A DNA stretch of 64,000 nt, from assembly GCA_025200525.1 (NCBI GenBank), contig CM045762.1, forward strand, positions 30,522,196 through 30,586,195, written 5' to 3'. The position numbers were made by a program, and so were the translations under genes. The notes below the pieces were generated by a model that did no database searches, had not been told where the DNA came from, and worked only from the letters and a program-made list of their open reading frames with translations. The DNA comes from Camellia lanceoleosa. Taxonomy: Eukaryota; Streptophyta; Magnoliopsida; Ericales; Theaceae. This document shows, one piece after another, positions 22,581 through 34,714 of the stretch (positions within the stretch are counted from its first letter, which is position 1; each line of letters opens with the position of its first letter).

Positions 22581-23418
22581 ATTTTTATTTGGGAAAATTG
22601 GACTAGTAGTAATTTGTAACTTGCCCCTTTTGTGCTAGTTTGATTTTGGCAATTTATTTGTATCAATTTTATTTTTAGTTTTTAAAATTATGCCGATTTA
22701 TTTGAGTTGATAATATTTTTTTAATAAAATATAAATACACTCTTTAATATTTATTTATAATATTAATTGTTTATTGTAATTTTAAAAATTATATCTTATT
22801 TTTTAAAATTTTTAATTGGATAAAAATAATAATTATTATTAATTAATTGTTAAGTTAATTAACAATTTTTAATAATATTAATAATATATTTCAATTAATA
22901 ACTCTAATAATTTTATTGTTGGTTAAGATGGTAGTTAGAAATTTAATTTTTTTCGTCAATTATTTTAAATGAGAAATTCTAAGTAGGTATATTTATAATT
23001 TCTAAAATTATATGAGATTATTTATATTTTAACCAAACCTAAGTGTATTTATAATTTATTTTATTTCTAAAAAATAACTAAAATTAAGAGTTGATGTTTA
23101 ATTTACAATGGATTGCACCTTGAACAATTTTGCTATAGAGAATGGTGTGATGCAGGACACTATTAAGGAATAATTAATGACATTTTTATTTATTTAATTA
23201 CTCATAAAATTTGATTTTTTTTCTTTCTAGATTTGACTCACAAAAATTGTTAAATTATAAATAATAATAATAATTAATTTTGTGCCAGAAAAATAAAAAA
23301 ATGTTAACTACAAAGTATTTTGTGTAAATTCAAAATATATTAAAATAATAAATGTATTTATTTTAATAAATATGTTAAAAATAAAAAAAATAACCAATAT
23401 CAAGACAAATTACTCTCT
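22581..23418. other. AT-rich DNA, no gene seen
   Basis: This is very AT-rich, with stops in all frames. If the Agenet frame is spliced at 22573, this would be its intron or 3' flank. Confidence 0.5.
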
Positions 23419-23754
23419 TTTTAAAAAAATTTATTTTACCCCCTCAAAACTTTGTCTTAATGATCAATTATACCCTAGACTTCAAATAATTTTAATTTTA
23501 CCATTTTTGAAATTGTATCAATTTACTTTCTATCACCATATTTAAACGAAAAAAGTTATAAAAAAATTACATTTTGACTCCAAATTTCAAATTATAGATT
23601 CAAACTCACTTCTCCACCAATCTTTACAACCCTGTCGGTCACTACCGCTGGCAGCTAGCCCTCTTCCTTCCTCTGGCACTGCAAAAATAAGTGTACCTTA
23701 ACAACAAAAACCACTGCTACAAATTCAACTCAGATACCTTAACAACACCACAAT

Positions 23755-24160
23755 AACTCTACAACGATGTTTTCATATATATACGGGTTGTTCTTGGATT
23801 AAGCCCCTAAGAGATCACACATGTATAGTCCTCAGATAGCTCCATTTCACTCACAGAAAGACAACCATTCAAATCGTTGGTTTGGATACTAGAATTTACA
23901 GATCCAAACGCTATGAATTGGGAATTCTGAAGGGTTTTGGTTCCTAAATCAGCTGGAGATTTGGGTGATTCAGAGGAAGAAAATGAAGAAAGTGGAATTG
24001 GGGGGATTTGAATTTTGAGTTTTGATCCAAACAAGATCTTTCTGGTATTGGGTTGGGAGAAAATTGAATTAGTTTTTTCATCGTTGAGGAGGCCAACAAG
24101 AGCTAGGCTGATGCCTCTTGGGTCTAATTTTTTCTAGGAGTGTTTGCTTCTCGAGAAATT
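23755..24160 (-). pseudogene. FCS-like zinc finger (FLZ, DUF581) gene fragment
   Basis: On the minus strand the reading is LDPRGISLALVGLLNDEKTN, SPADLGTKTLQNSQFIAFGS, then MELSEDYTCVIS, TAG, GLNPRTTRI. Plant FLZ proteins have the same order, ending in a SEDYTCVISHGPNPRTTHIF-type block just before the zinc finger. Here the His after CVIS is a stop (the TAG beginning at 23806). A one-base frameshift about ten codons later is needed to reach the following ENIVVE, which matches DNCIVE in relatives. Another stop lies upstream (SKHS, stop). The FLZ zinc finger itself (FCS motif) is missing. It lies between the long TIRs. Confidence 0.78.
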
Positions 24161-24721
24161 GTGGGCAGAGAATGGTTTGCTGTGGAGAATTGAAGTATGA
24201 CTGATTGTTTTAGTTTGGAGGAAGGTTTGGGGAGAAACCCATTGAAAAACCTCAGAGAAAAAGAGAAAGATGAAATGGGTTTGGAGTGATACTGGGAGGG
24301 AAATTATAGAGAGCTGTGTTCTGCCATTAGATATGCCACAGCATACCTAACCTCTTTATAATTGAATAATCTCAATCAAAAATATTTTATAATTCCACTA
24401 CAACAACAAGAACACAAATTGAGTGAAGATGAAGTTTTGGCGGTGGTGGTTTTTTAGACGAGGGAAAAGAAGTCGGAATTCTCGTCGGAGCTGAAGTTCT
24501 AAGGGGGCACTGGTGACTGAGACGTCGGAGTTTGAGTCGTAGTTGATGAAGTACTTGTTGGGTAAATGTAGGCTGATGAGAGAAGTGAGAGAGATGATAA
24601 CTTGAGGAAGAGAGAGAGAGAGAGAGAGCTTATTGGAATGAAGAGTTTTTATGGAAAAATTGAGTGAGGATTGATTGGAGTAGTGGTTTTTGTTGTTAAA
24701 GTACACTTGTTTTTCCAAAGG
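24161..24721. other. Remainder of the DNA carried by the long-TIR element
   Basis: This is CT-rich (on the minus strand), with a GA microsatellite at 24609-24628. A minus-strand open stretch (YDSNSDVSVTSAPLELQLR) at about 24440-24560 could be a second captured exon, but I do not recognise it. The part at 24161-24400 looks like leader or promoter DNA of the FLZ fragment. Confidence 0.4.
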
Positions 24722-24753
24722 TAGAGGGCTAGTCGTCAGTGGTGGTGGTCAGT

Positions 24754-25676
24754 TAGGAATGGTAACGGCTCAGGGTGGGACCAGGGATCACACTTCCCGT
24801 CCTCGATCTCCGATGGTGGAAATTCTCCTGTCCCCGGCCTTGATCCCTGATGGGGAACTTATCACCACCCCCGTCCCCGTCTCTTAACGGGATCGGATTT
24901 CTCTGACCCTGAAAATTCCCTAACCAAAAAAATAAAAATAAAAAATTCAGCTCCATATCTGATATTCAACAATAGATTTAATATTCAACAACAATGACAA
25001 CACAACAGATTAAACAATAGATTTAACAACAACAACAGATTTAATATTCAACAGATTTAACATATATATTCAGCTCTAGATTTGAGGATCATTAACAACA
25101 ATACAACCTACACCAGAGAAGTGAATGTAAGTTGTAAGGGACGAAGAGGGGTGAGGACGAAACGATGACGTCTTCGTTCTCTGACCGCCACAACTAGATT
25201 TTCCAGATTTGAGCTCGACTCTCATTGTCAAATAGCAGAGGCGGTAGTGAAATGGCAGAGGAGGTCGTGGAGCAATGGTGAGAGAGGGAGGGGAGAGGAG
25301 CTACAATCGACTCTCGTCGTCGAATGGCGGAGGTAGTGGTGGAGCAGCGGGTGAGAGAGAGAAAGGGAAAAGGAGCTGCGAAGAGAGAGAGAGAGAGAGA
25401 GAGAGAGGCAATGTGATGTTATGTGTTTTAGGGTTTGGTTTATATATATGTATATATATATAGGTATAATAGTAATTTCGTATTGAGGAAATGAGGACGG
25501 GGAGAGGCCAGAGCCTAGGCTAGAGAAAGTATCACTGTCCCCACCCTGAAATGTTTCGGAGATTCATTTTCAAATATCATCCTCGGCCCGTCGAGAGTAT
25601 TTTTCAGAAAAAAACCATTCCAACTGGGGCTGGGGGACCAGGTCTTCGTCGGGCCGAGTTCAAATTGCCATCCCTA
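24754..25676. mobile_element. Non-autonomous hAT element (923 bp)
   Basis: The ends are TAGGAATGGTAACGG and CAAATTGCCATCCCTA, i.e. TAGGRATGGYAAY in inverted orientation. It is flanked by an 8-bp target duplication with one mismatch, TGGTCAGT (24746-24753) and TGGCCAGT (25677-25684). The interior is GC-rich near both ends (CCCCGTCCCCG, GGACGGGG), with a GA microsatellite at about 25384-25407 and no transposase. It interrupts the right TIR of the long-TIR element and so is younger than it. Confidence 0.85.
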
Positions 25677-25945
25677 TGGCCAGTGGAATTGCAAAGGTGT
25701 AGAAAGGAGAGAGGGTGATTTTGGATAAGAAAGGGTGAGTTTGAATCTATAATTTGAAATTTAGAATTAAAAGGTAATTTTTTTAAAAAACTTTTTTCGT
25801 TTAAATGTGACAGTAGATGACAAATTAATATGATTTAAAAAAATTTAGGAATAACATCGAAATTATTTAAAGTCTGGGAGTATATTGATCATTGAGACAA
25901 AATTTGAGACGTAAAATAAAATTTTTACTTTTTATTTTTTAAAAG

Positions 25946-26493
25946 TTTAAGAAATAAAATTGGATAAATAAAATCGTCATAAGAAATGTCTTACATGATA
26001 TAATTGACAATTGACACAATCAAGACGGAATAAATTTATCCATTAGTGTTCCTTCTTATGTATAAATCTCTCTTTCTATATATATTTTTTTGTTAAAAAA
26101 TTATACTCCTTGGTTTGATTTTTAGTCAGTGTGGAGCACTATTCTCAAGCAAAGGTGGGGTTCCACGTACTTTTAAAAAGCATTAGAAAAATAAACTCAT
26201 TTTTTGGAGCACTTTTCTCTCTTTTTTTTTTTTAGTATTTTATTTTAAATCTAGATCCAAACACAATTATTCTTCTCATCTCATAAATTAAATTTAATTC
26301 ATGGCTTGCAAGTCCAAATATGTATATATTTTTTTGGTATAAACTTATGCTTGCACATTGTAATAAAAATAACAATCTAATCCACAAGATCATTGAAAAA
26401 AAGTGTACAAAGAAAACAAGATCTGCAATTTTATTTTTATAAGAAACTATTCCATAACACAAACCCCATGCCATTTAGGTATTGCCAGCATAT
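25946..26493. other. AT-rich spacer, no gene
   Basis: Between the long-TIR element and the SINE I see only AT-rich DNA and a TA microsatellite (26491-26509) at the SINE tail. Confidence 0.5.
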
Positions 26494-26689
26494 ATATATA
26501 TATATATATTTTTAATACCCAAAACGCTCCGAAGGCAAGGCCTTTAGGATCTACCCTTAAGCCAAACTGGGAGAAGCTAACCGATCCACCTAAACTGTCG
26601 GACTTCCACTTGAGTAGTAAGAGATTCGAACCTTGGTCAATAAAGAGATGAGCATACTCTCTCACTAACTAGGATGGCGCCTTGGTGGT
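26494..26689 (-). mobile_element. tRNA-derived SINE (family S, copy 1)
   Basis: On the minus strand it starts GGCGCCATCCTAGTTAGTGAGA (A-box region) and has the B box GGTTCGAATCTC, then TAGGTGGATCGGTTAGC and a TA-rich 3' tail. A perfect 12-bp target duplication TTGCCAGCATAT flanks it (26482-26493 and 26690-26701). It lies 230 bp beyond the PEPC stop codon and matches the SINE at 38527-38708. Confidence 0.88.
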
Positions 26690-26701
26690 TTGCCAGCATA
26701 T

Positions 26702-26915
26702 TTCAATGCCAAATAGGGTGCACAAAATAACCTTAGAAAAACAGAGTCCTCTGTCAAGCTCAAACATTGCTATGACATGCCTTATCCAGTTACAAAATGG
26801 CTCAAATTCAACCCCACCCGGGGCTTATAAAACATAGTTTCTCCGACACCGGAGATACGTTGCCGGGCATAATCTAGACAGTAAAAATAAAACAGAAAAC
26901 AGGAACCACGTTTTT
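26702..26915 (-). other. Probable PEPC 3' untranslated region
   Basis: This is single-copy-looking DNA between the PEPC stop codon and the SINE. I cannot point to one certain polyadenylation signal. Confidence 0.4.
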
Positions 26916-29900
26916 CTAACCAGTGTTTTGCATCCCGGCAGCAATGCCCTTCATGGTTAAGATAAGGGTGTCCTCCAAACCGGGAGCATACTCGCTTGTG
27001 GGATTCAAATTCACAAGTTCAGCAGCAGACTTGCTTGATTCTACGTACTCCTTTGAGATGTGGGGGCGCAACTTGACGTGGTAGTTAGAGTCACGAATGC
27101 GCTTCAGCGTGTATGCTTGCAACACGTTGAGAGTAGTTATGTAGGAATCACGCAGGCGCAGACGTTGCTTCAAGTGGAGGTTGCCTTCTAGTAGATCCTT
27201 ATGTCCGGCAATCTACCAAAAAAAACAAGAATTTGTTAAGCGTAAATTTAACAATCATATCAGCAGGAAGGAAATGTGGTATCGAAAAAGCAAATAGTTG
27301 CCATTTTTTCAAAATTTTCAGCAGTCAAATGCAACAAAACTGAGGTATATAAGTAGGTCTGGGAAAAAAATCAAGCTACACTGAGCTTGACTTGTGTTTG
27401 GATCATTAAAAAGTCATTTGAGATCGGCTCATTATGTAAACAAGTCAAACTTAAACAACCAACTACTCAGCTCAACTTGGTTGGTTTACAGCCTAGCTAT
27501 AACTTGAGTTTTTCTCGGAAAATACTGTATCTTATAGGAGCAAATTTACCCGGAGCAGAAGTCCCTTTGTTTCTTCATAGTTAGCCCTCAGACACTTGCC
27601 AAATGACCACAAATCTTCCGAAACGAGGAGCTTGTCATACAAAGCGGCAATACCAGGGTCTCCCTTGGCAAACACCATTTCAACTAAATCAATGGTAACT
27701 CTAAAGAAAGGCCATGCTTTGTACATTTCTTGCAGCATATAGAGATTCTTAATGTCCTTCCTGATGGCGTATTTGAACGCTGCTCCAAATCCTAGCCATA
27801 CTGGGAGATGAAACCTAGTTTGAGTCCATGCAAAGATCCAAGGAATTGCACGGAGTGATTCGATTCCTCCGCTCGGCTTTCGTTTTGATGGTCGGCTACC
27901 GATGTTCATTCGACCATACTCCAACTCGGGTGTGGCCTACAATCATAAGCATAACAAAGATTATTATACAATAAATTGAGATTGAAAACAAAATGAATGG
28001 CCTTTTTTAGAATACTTACGAGGCGGAAATACTCAACAAATCGAGGTTCTTTAAAAACTATCGAACGGTACTTCTCCGTAGCAACAACACCAATTTCGTC
28101 CATCAACACACGCCATTCTGGTTTCGGCGAGACTGGGGGGTGCATCCCATGCTCAAGCGTAGCAGCCGTGAAACGCTGGAGCGTCCTAAAACACAAGTGC
28201 TCCTCCCCAAACAATTGCTCGATAACTTCGCCCTGAACTGTAACACGGAGTGACCCGTGAATTGTGTCCGGGGGTTGAGACAGTATAGCCAGATGGGTGG
28301 GGCCGCCTCCTCTTCCAACAGTCCCACCTCGGCCATGGAACATGGTTAACTTCACACCAAATTGCTTGGCAACTTTTATAAGCTCCTCTTGAGCCTTGTA
28401 CAATTGCCAGGCTGCGGAGAATCGTCCAGCATCTTTACCAGAATCTGAGTACCCGATCATCACCTCTTGCTTTCCATCAATCCGGTTTCTATACCATTCA
28501 ATCGAGAAAAGGCGAGCAACAGCTGCCGGAGCAGCCTCCAAATCATCAAGTTTCTCAAACAACGGAACGACTCTTAATGGTTGCTTCACATGACACTCGC
28601 GTTGCAGAAGCTCAACCACAAGTACATCGGACGGTGAAGTGGCCATTGAGATGATATAAGCTCCAAAGCAATCCGATGGAAGCTCCGCTAAGACCCCAAA
28701 TGTATCCAAGACATCGGCGATTTCTTCGGTTTTCGGAAGATCTGGACCAAAGAGTGGGCGCTTCCCGCTGAGTTCAGACAAAAGCCATTCTTGCCGGCGT
28801 TCTTCGGACCATTCTCGATAGGAACCGATTTCCAAATGCTTGGTGATAGCATCCATCACATCAGTGTGCCGGTCCGATTCTTGTCTGATATCAAGTCTCA
28901 CGAGAGAGAGACCAAAGGTAGAAACTTGCCTTAAGAAATCAAGAAGGCTTCCATCAGCAATTGCCCGGTCACCACAAGCACATAGCGATCTGTAGCAGAG
29001 TTCGAGAGGTTCCAAGAACTACATGAAAATTCAATGTCTAGTTAGCATTAAATCAATTAGACTCAGAAATGGTGAAAGTAATTATAAATTTTCATTGCAT
29101 TTGATACTGCTAACCAAAGGGATTATAAACCTAATCAATATCCAATCCAAATACATGAGAAACACAACAAAACCCTAGGAAGCGGATGCACTTGCCAACT
29201 CAAAATAGTACACCGTTGAGCCAAAAAACAAAAACAAGGATGAAATTGCATTGAAAAAGTGGAAATAGGTTTTGGTGGACCTATGATAAGAATTCTCTTT
29301 TAAGTTGAGAAAAATGGAAACACCTGCTCAGTGTTGGTAAAAGTTTCCTCCTCTGGAATGTCAGAGATGCCATGGGCTAACATATGGCGAGAGCGTTCAC
29401 GTGTTTGATACAGCTTATCTCTCACATCACCAAGGATAACACGATATGGTTCATTTGGAGGTACTTGCTTCCAAAACTCTGCATCAGGAATGAAGGACAA
29501 CAATCAAACGCCACCAATAACAAATAAAAATACACCTCCGTAGTTTCTCACGAACTCTAGTTCTAATAGTTAATTCTGTCTTGGAAAGAAAAAATAGCTA
29601 AATTAAAACCTCTAATCTAATTACCAATGTAGTGTTTTGCATCTCTCTTTGAGGATTTGTGTAGCTCATCAGCTTGAACACGAAGTTCATCACTGCAACG
29701 CCACATAGACAACTGGCAAGAAAAACAAATGAGTTAGAAATTAGAATAGCAGTAAAAATTACAAAATAAAAAGAAAGTATGGAGTGTAGAAATTGAAACC
29801 TCAAACATGAGATCCTCAATCTGCGAATAGTACAAGTTAGCAGCCATCATCCGAGCTAATAAGCAGACATCCCGTGTGACCTCAGGAGTAACCCTTGGAT

Positions 29901-32900
29901 TTCCTACATTTGTTGCCAAACAAATGTTAAGCAATAATTGAGGGAGAGAGAGTTATATAATATTTAAAAAAAAAAAAAAAAAAAAAAAATACTGCCCTAA
30001 CTAACAAAACCACCTCAATAAAATAAAAACTGGGAAGCATTCCTAACTAGTGAAATATCGATTTGAAATGCTTGTCTTACTTCACAATTTGTTAAGAAAA
30101 TCAACATTTGCAGTTTGCAATGTCTCTGCATGTTCCCTCTGTTCTTGAACTGCTGTTGCACACTTTTATTTTAATACAAATAAGAAGTTGGATATGGAAA
30201 AAGATCATACCATCTCGATCACCACCCATCCAAGAAGAGAATTGAATGAGGGGAGCATTGTAAGGAACACGCTCATTTATCCCTATGTTCTTAAGGGCTG
30301 TGTCTACACGCCGTAAAAATTTAGGAACGCCCTTCCAGATTGTTTCATGGAAGTAGCTCATTCCTGCTCTCATTTCATCTTGTGGGGTTGGAGGCGTCCT
30401 CCGGATTTCATCGGTACGGAAGGCGGCTTGAATCTGGCATGAAAAAACAAACATCTTTTAGTTAAACTACGACACTATTTTTATTACCAGCTGAATAAAA
30501 CAATTAAAACTTTAAACCAGTTAGGAACCAAAAAAAAAAGAAGAAGCCAGCCATGCTAGAGAGTGCCGTGTCACACAACATCACTTCTACCAAAACCCAA
30601 AGGTAAAATACATAGGTTTTATCAGCTTCTTCATAACCATCCTTGTTAGAGAATAACATGCACTTCTAAATTACATCTAGTATACTATGAGAGTTTAAGA
30701 AAATATGCATTTCACAATTACAGTTCCACTAAAACTTAAGGGTAACATATTTGGGACCAGTGTTTTCTCCGTGTTAGGGAGTAATATGCATGTTGTTAGG
30801 AATTAATACACTTAACCAGGGTTACATAAACAAGAATCTAAATCAAACACAGAAGAACATAAAGTTTTACGTGGCACAATCCAGAACAGGGCTACGTCAC
30901 AGTTGTTGAGTTTCACTATGATCTGAAAGAGTTATGATACAATACAGAGAGATGCAACACATCAACTATACAAATACATAGTATTACGGCAACAGGATAG
31001 AATTGAACGATGAAATACCAAAAAATATGGCCTCATGCAAAAGAAACAAATCAATAACATAGAAGGAGTCCATAATTTTTGACATGGTAATCAAATGACA
31101 ATGGTTTATAATACATTAAGAAGTGACACTTCCGACTTACCTCCCTTTGTAAAGCTTCATCAAGTTCTTGCTTATCATCAGGAGTAATGTCTTTTGCATA
31201 CAATTGGGCTAAACAATCCCGTATCCTGAATGGGGAAAACAATGGAGGAAGATGTTAAGCAAATATCAAAGGATTTCACAGAAAGATTATAACATGAAGA
31301 GCATATTTGTAGTAAGCTTTCTGTGACAACACAAATCAAAATGTACTGTAGTTAATAGCACACCTTCCGTGCTTCTGAAGCAAAGATCTGCGGACAGATT
31401 GGGTAGGGTGAGCAGTAAAGACCAGATCCACAGTTTGATTTTTCAGCGCATCAAAAACTTCTTCAGGAGACTTCTTCATTTCCACCACAAGTCTCTTAAG
31501 AGTTTCTTCAATGTCCGATTCAGTTGTTGCACAATTCTCATCAGCAAAATCCCCTTTTTTCAGCTTGATCCGTCGATGACAAGCAATCTGAACCTCCTCA
31601 GCCAGGTTGGCCAAGTTAAGCATGTGAGCGAATGACTTAGCAATGACAATAGAGTCCCCCGGATCCAAACTCGTCAGAACGTTTCCAAGATCTTCCAGCT
31701 TCTTCGCGTCGTGCTTTCCTTCATACTCGGCAGAAAGTTCATAGCACTCTTGAACCTACACGTAAAACATAACAAACAATTTACCTTTACTGATGGGTCA
31801 TTAGTGGTCTACTTACCAATACATAAGGGCATCTCAGTCATTCCTCAAATCTTGAATCAAATTGAAAATTGAGTAAAAAGCACTCGTAATCCCTCTCCGT
31901 TCTTTGATTCAAACACATACCAAATTACATTTTACACATTTATTTACCAATATGACGCTCAAGTCTGCCACTCTAGTTTGCGTCTTGTGATGTGATGTTT
32001 ATTTTTCCAAAAAATCTGATTAAAAATTTGAGTTTGCAAGTGGGGAGTGCTTCATATCTAAGGCTAACTCCAACCCTTGACTCAAACCTATATCAAATTT
32101 AAATTAGGGTAAAAATCACTCAAAACACTCTCCACTCCCACTCAAACTTATCAAATTGAGTTTTACCCTCTTTTTTCTTTTTTTAACCCAAATCAAGGGA
32201 GACTCAAATGTTTACTCAAATTCATAGGACTATTGTAGCTTTCAAAATTAACCACTCTACCATTACTGAAGTTTTACTCAAATTTATGCTTAAATATGAG
32301 TTTTTCCATTGGAGTGCTTCCTATCAAATAAAGCTGTTACTCAAATTGAAGTAAATACTTGAGTATGGGAAATCTGAGTAAGGGTTGACTCAAATTTGAC
32401 AAAAAAATTTGAGTCATTGTTGGAGATCGTCTAACCAATGTCTTCATAATTCTTCAACTTCAAACAAAATCACTATTTGGGTTAGTGTAAAAAACAACCA
32501 ATCTGCCAAACTCCGCTTTCCCAAAATCACAAAAGTCATATCATTCAAATCATATTCGATTGAAAATAACGAACCCGTCACAACTATTTCACTCCTAAAT
32601 TGTCCTGCAATCACCTCACTCTTTATTTTAAATTTCAAATTAAAACACTTCCCTTCCCCTTTTATCTACATCTACAATTTTTTATTGTCAAATCCAGAAA
32701 AGAACAACAAATTGATTTTCAAAGCACACTCATGGCGTTATACACACCTTGTAGTAAACATACATAAACATATATTGAATCTGTTAAAAATCAATCTTCA
32801 AAAATCAAAATCAAAATCATACCGTCTCCTTAAGAGCCTCCCCATGCAAGTCCTGAAGGATATCAAGAAACCGATCCAATAGCAGAGCATCATACTCCAC

Positions 32901-32990
32901 AAGCTTGTCATCCTCAGAAACTTTCCCAGGAACCAAAAGCCTTAATTGGGCATCGATCGATGCCAACTTCTCCAAATTCCGATTCGCCAT
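26916..32990 (-). CDS. PPC: Phosphoenolpyruvate carboxylase, plant type, C3-like
   Basis: The enzyme is cytosolic and adds bicarbonate to phosphoenolpyruvate, giving oxaloacetate and phosphate for anaplerosis. Ten coding exons join in frame with GT-AG ends: 32990-32823, 31755-31364, 31225-31141, 30433-30211, 29903-29800, 29712-29625, 29478-29324, 29018-28020, 27936-27550 and 27212-26916. They total 2898 bases, i.e. 965 residues, the usual plant-type length and exon number. Visible motifs: the N-terminal kinase site [12 protein letters not shown] (Ser11); [15 protein letters not shown] with the catalytic His; [29 protein letters not shown]; and the plant-type C-terminus QNTG. By my count residue 774 is Ala (IFAWTQ) and 884 is Arg (LKQRLRL), the non-C4 states known from Flaveria. 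No lesion is seen. Confidence 0.97.
30792..31015. mobile_element. Possible LTR-type insert in a PEPC intron
   Basis: The intron between exons 31225-31141 and 30433-30211 contains TGTTAGGAATTAATACACTT, AAGTTTTACGTGGCACAATC and CAGAACAGGGCTACGTC. These resemble words common in LTRs of small plant Copia or TRIM elements. I see no internal domain, duplication or second LTR, so this is weak. Confidence 0.3.
31824..32434. mobile_element. GAGCATCTCC-type MITE (family D) in PEPC intron 1
   Basis: The left end TAAGGGCATCTCAGTCATT and right end TTGTTGGAGATCGTCTAA are inverted. Inside, TCAAATTTGAGT and ACTCAAATTTG-type words are arranged in both orientations. Related ends occur near 36810-37200, 40848-41000 and 49337-49716. 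Confidence 0.6.
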
Positions 32991-33345
32991 TACTCTCAGC
33001 TCCCCTCCAGAACGATGATCACAAGGGGGTAAAACCCTAGAAAAGTCAACTAACAATCACCCAACTAAATCAATCATACAAAACAACCATAAATTCTGAT
33101 CACGACCCAGAAAAACAGGGCCTATAAAATACAGAATAAGAAAGTCAAAACCCGAGTACAAAGAAAATAGAGGTAATGTAGCTCAAAAGAATCCAACTTG
33201 CAGATGAAAAAGCAGCGCACGTAGAGATAGTGTGTGTAAATTGATGTTTTCTTTGATAGAAAAAATCGAGTAGAGTTGTAGACAATGAAGTACCTGATCT
33301 GGGTAATTGAGTTTGAAGAAGAAGAAGAAGAAGAGACTTAGGGGT
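32991..33345 (-). other. PPC: PEPC 5' untranslated region with a probable leader intron
   Basis: A donor CAG/GTACTT (33293-33292) and an acceptor TTTTCTAG (33038-33037) would remove about 256 bases of leader, leaving a short second leader exon (33036-32991) just before the ATG. Leader introns are common in plant PEPC genes. The first leader exon contains a GAA-rich run (plus strand, about 33310-33333). This is inferred from splice motifs only. Confidence 0.5.
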
Positions 33346-33373
33346 GAGACCCAAAAGCTCTGAAGGTGGTTGC

Positions 33374-33383
33374 TTTATATATA
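33374..33383 (-). promoter_or_regulatory. PPC: TATA box of the PEPC gene
   Basis: TATATATAAA on the minus strand lies about 30 bases before the inferred transcript start. It is preceded, on its upstream side, by a GAGAGA/CT-rich microsatellite (33390-33412). It is the only good TATA match in a locally less AT-rich stretch. Confidence 0.6.
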
Positions 33384-33429
33384 GAGAAAGCTCTCTCTCT
33401 CTCTCCCTCTCCCCGTCACTCTGTAAATT

Positions 33430-34711
33430 GGTCAGGACCGCAACCGCCTTGAACTCGTACACATTCACAGACCCTACGGCATAACTGGTGTTAGAAAAAC
33501 TTTAAAAGCAAGAATATACTTTTATGCCGTGTTTTGTTGGGATTTAATTTAACAAGTGATTTTGAAATAAAAATTAAAAAATAAAAATAAAATATGAATA
33601 AAATATATTTATATTTTATTTAGCTTTATACATATTTATCATTTTCTTTTTTCTTTTCAATTTTTTTTTAAAATCTCCAAATCAAATATATCATTAAAAA
33701 TATGAATTATTTAGGTAGCATTAAAGATACGAATTATTTAGGTAGTATTTGGTTTAATTTTAAAATTGTGATTACAATTAAAAATTTTAATTTTAATTTT
33801 TTTATAATTCATAAATAAACAAAGCATTCAAAAATTATTTTCAAAATTTATAACTAAACATATCACTCAAAACTCAATTTAAAACTTATAACTAAATTCT
33901 TTTCAAAATTCTATTTTTTATAATAAAAAAAAATTCAATTTTTTTTTTAATTTTGTTTTATAAAAGTATTTTTTATTTTATATATTTTTGAAAAATATAT
34001 ATAATTTAAAAAAATATTTTTTTTATTTTTATTTTTGAAGAAAAAGATTTTTTTATTTTATTTTATTTTTTCGATTTTATTTTTTTTAGTATTTGCCAAA
34101 TAATTTGTTATGATTTAGATATGTATGGGCGATTCAAATTTTTTTTAAAAAAAGTAAAAAATATATTTAAAATATTAAAAAATAAAAAATATTTAAAAGA
34201 TAAAATTAAAAATTAAAAATTAAAAATTAAAAAAATACAACTCATGTAAAATTTTTAAATATTAAAAAAAATACAATGCATACGTGTAATAAATACAGCG
34301 CACATTAAAAAATATATATATATTTACAATAAAAAAATAATTTTTTTTTTTATACAACTCAAAACTCAAAATACAATTCAAATTTTTTTTAAAACTCAAA
34401 ACTAAACAAATTTTCTCATCTCAAAATTCATAATTTAAAATATAATTTCACGCTCAAACCATGATTTTAAAGGTAAACCAAATTTTTTTTATGGATTTGT
34501 CACTGTACTCAGTCATACGTTACATTCTAGTGTTTAAATCCTTTTAGGCTCTTTTTTTTTTTTTTTTTTTTTCTGGAAGAAAAATACAATTAATTTTAGG
34601 GAAATTACATATAAGTGGAGCAGCAAAAACTAAAATGGAATTTTTTTTTTTTTAAGATTCTTGATATTAAGATTTTATAAGATAAAAGATATATAATATT
34701 TTTATAGTAAT
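33430..34711. other. AT-rich DNA upstream of PEPC, no gene
   Basis: Long A and T homopolymers and AAAATTAAAAATT runs dominate, with a T tract at 34550-34572. I see no coding signal. Confidence 0.5.
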
Positions 34712-34714
34712 TAA

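Larger units (their letters stand above)
23419..25945. mobile_element. Long-TIR (Mutator-like) element carrying an FLZ gene fragment
   Basis: 23419-23672 and the reverse complement of 25677-25945 plus 24722-24753 are the same sequence in opposite orientation. Shared blocks include AATGATCAAT, ATTTAAACGAAAAAAGTT, AAATTTCAAATTATAGATTC and CTAGCCCTCT. Terminal inverted repeats of about 250 bp without a transposase are typical of non-autonomous MULEs that carry host gene pieces (Pack-MULEs). Between the TIRs (23673-24721) is a broken FLZ gene. The right TIR is split by a hAT element at 24754-25676. I could not identify the 9-bp duplication expected of MULEs. Confidence 0.6.

Noticed and set aside
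24398..24718. 106-codon minus-strand frame as a separate gene
   Set aside because: It contains a GA microsatellite and no known domain. It is noted only as a possible captured exon.
26580..26680. A tRNA gene (B-box GGTTCGAATCTC)
   Set aside because: There is no cloverleaf or acceptor stem, and 12-bp target duplications around it show a SINE. The same applies at 38590 and 1440.
32409..32882. 157-codon plus-strand frame across PEPC intron 1
   Set aside because: It overlaps a PEPC exon on the other strand and a MITE, and has no domain.
32991..33056. An N-terminal extension of PEPC from 33056
   Set aside because: It has no ATG, it crosses a probable leader-intron acceptor, and homologues start at [13 protein letters not shown] or equivalent.
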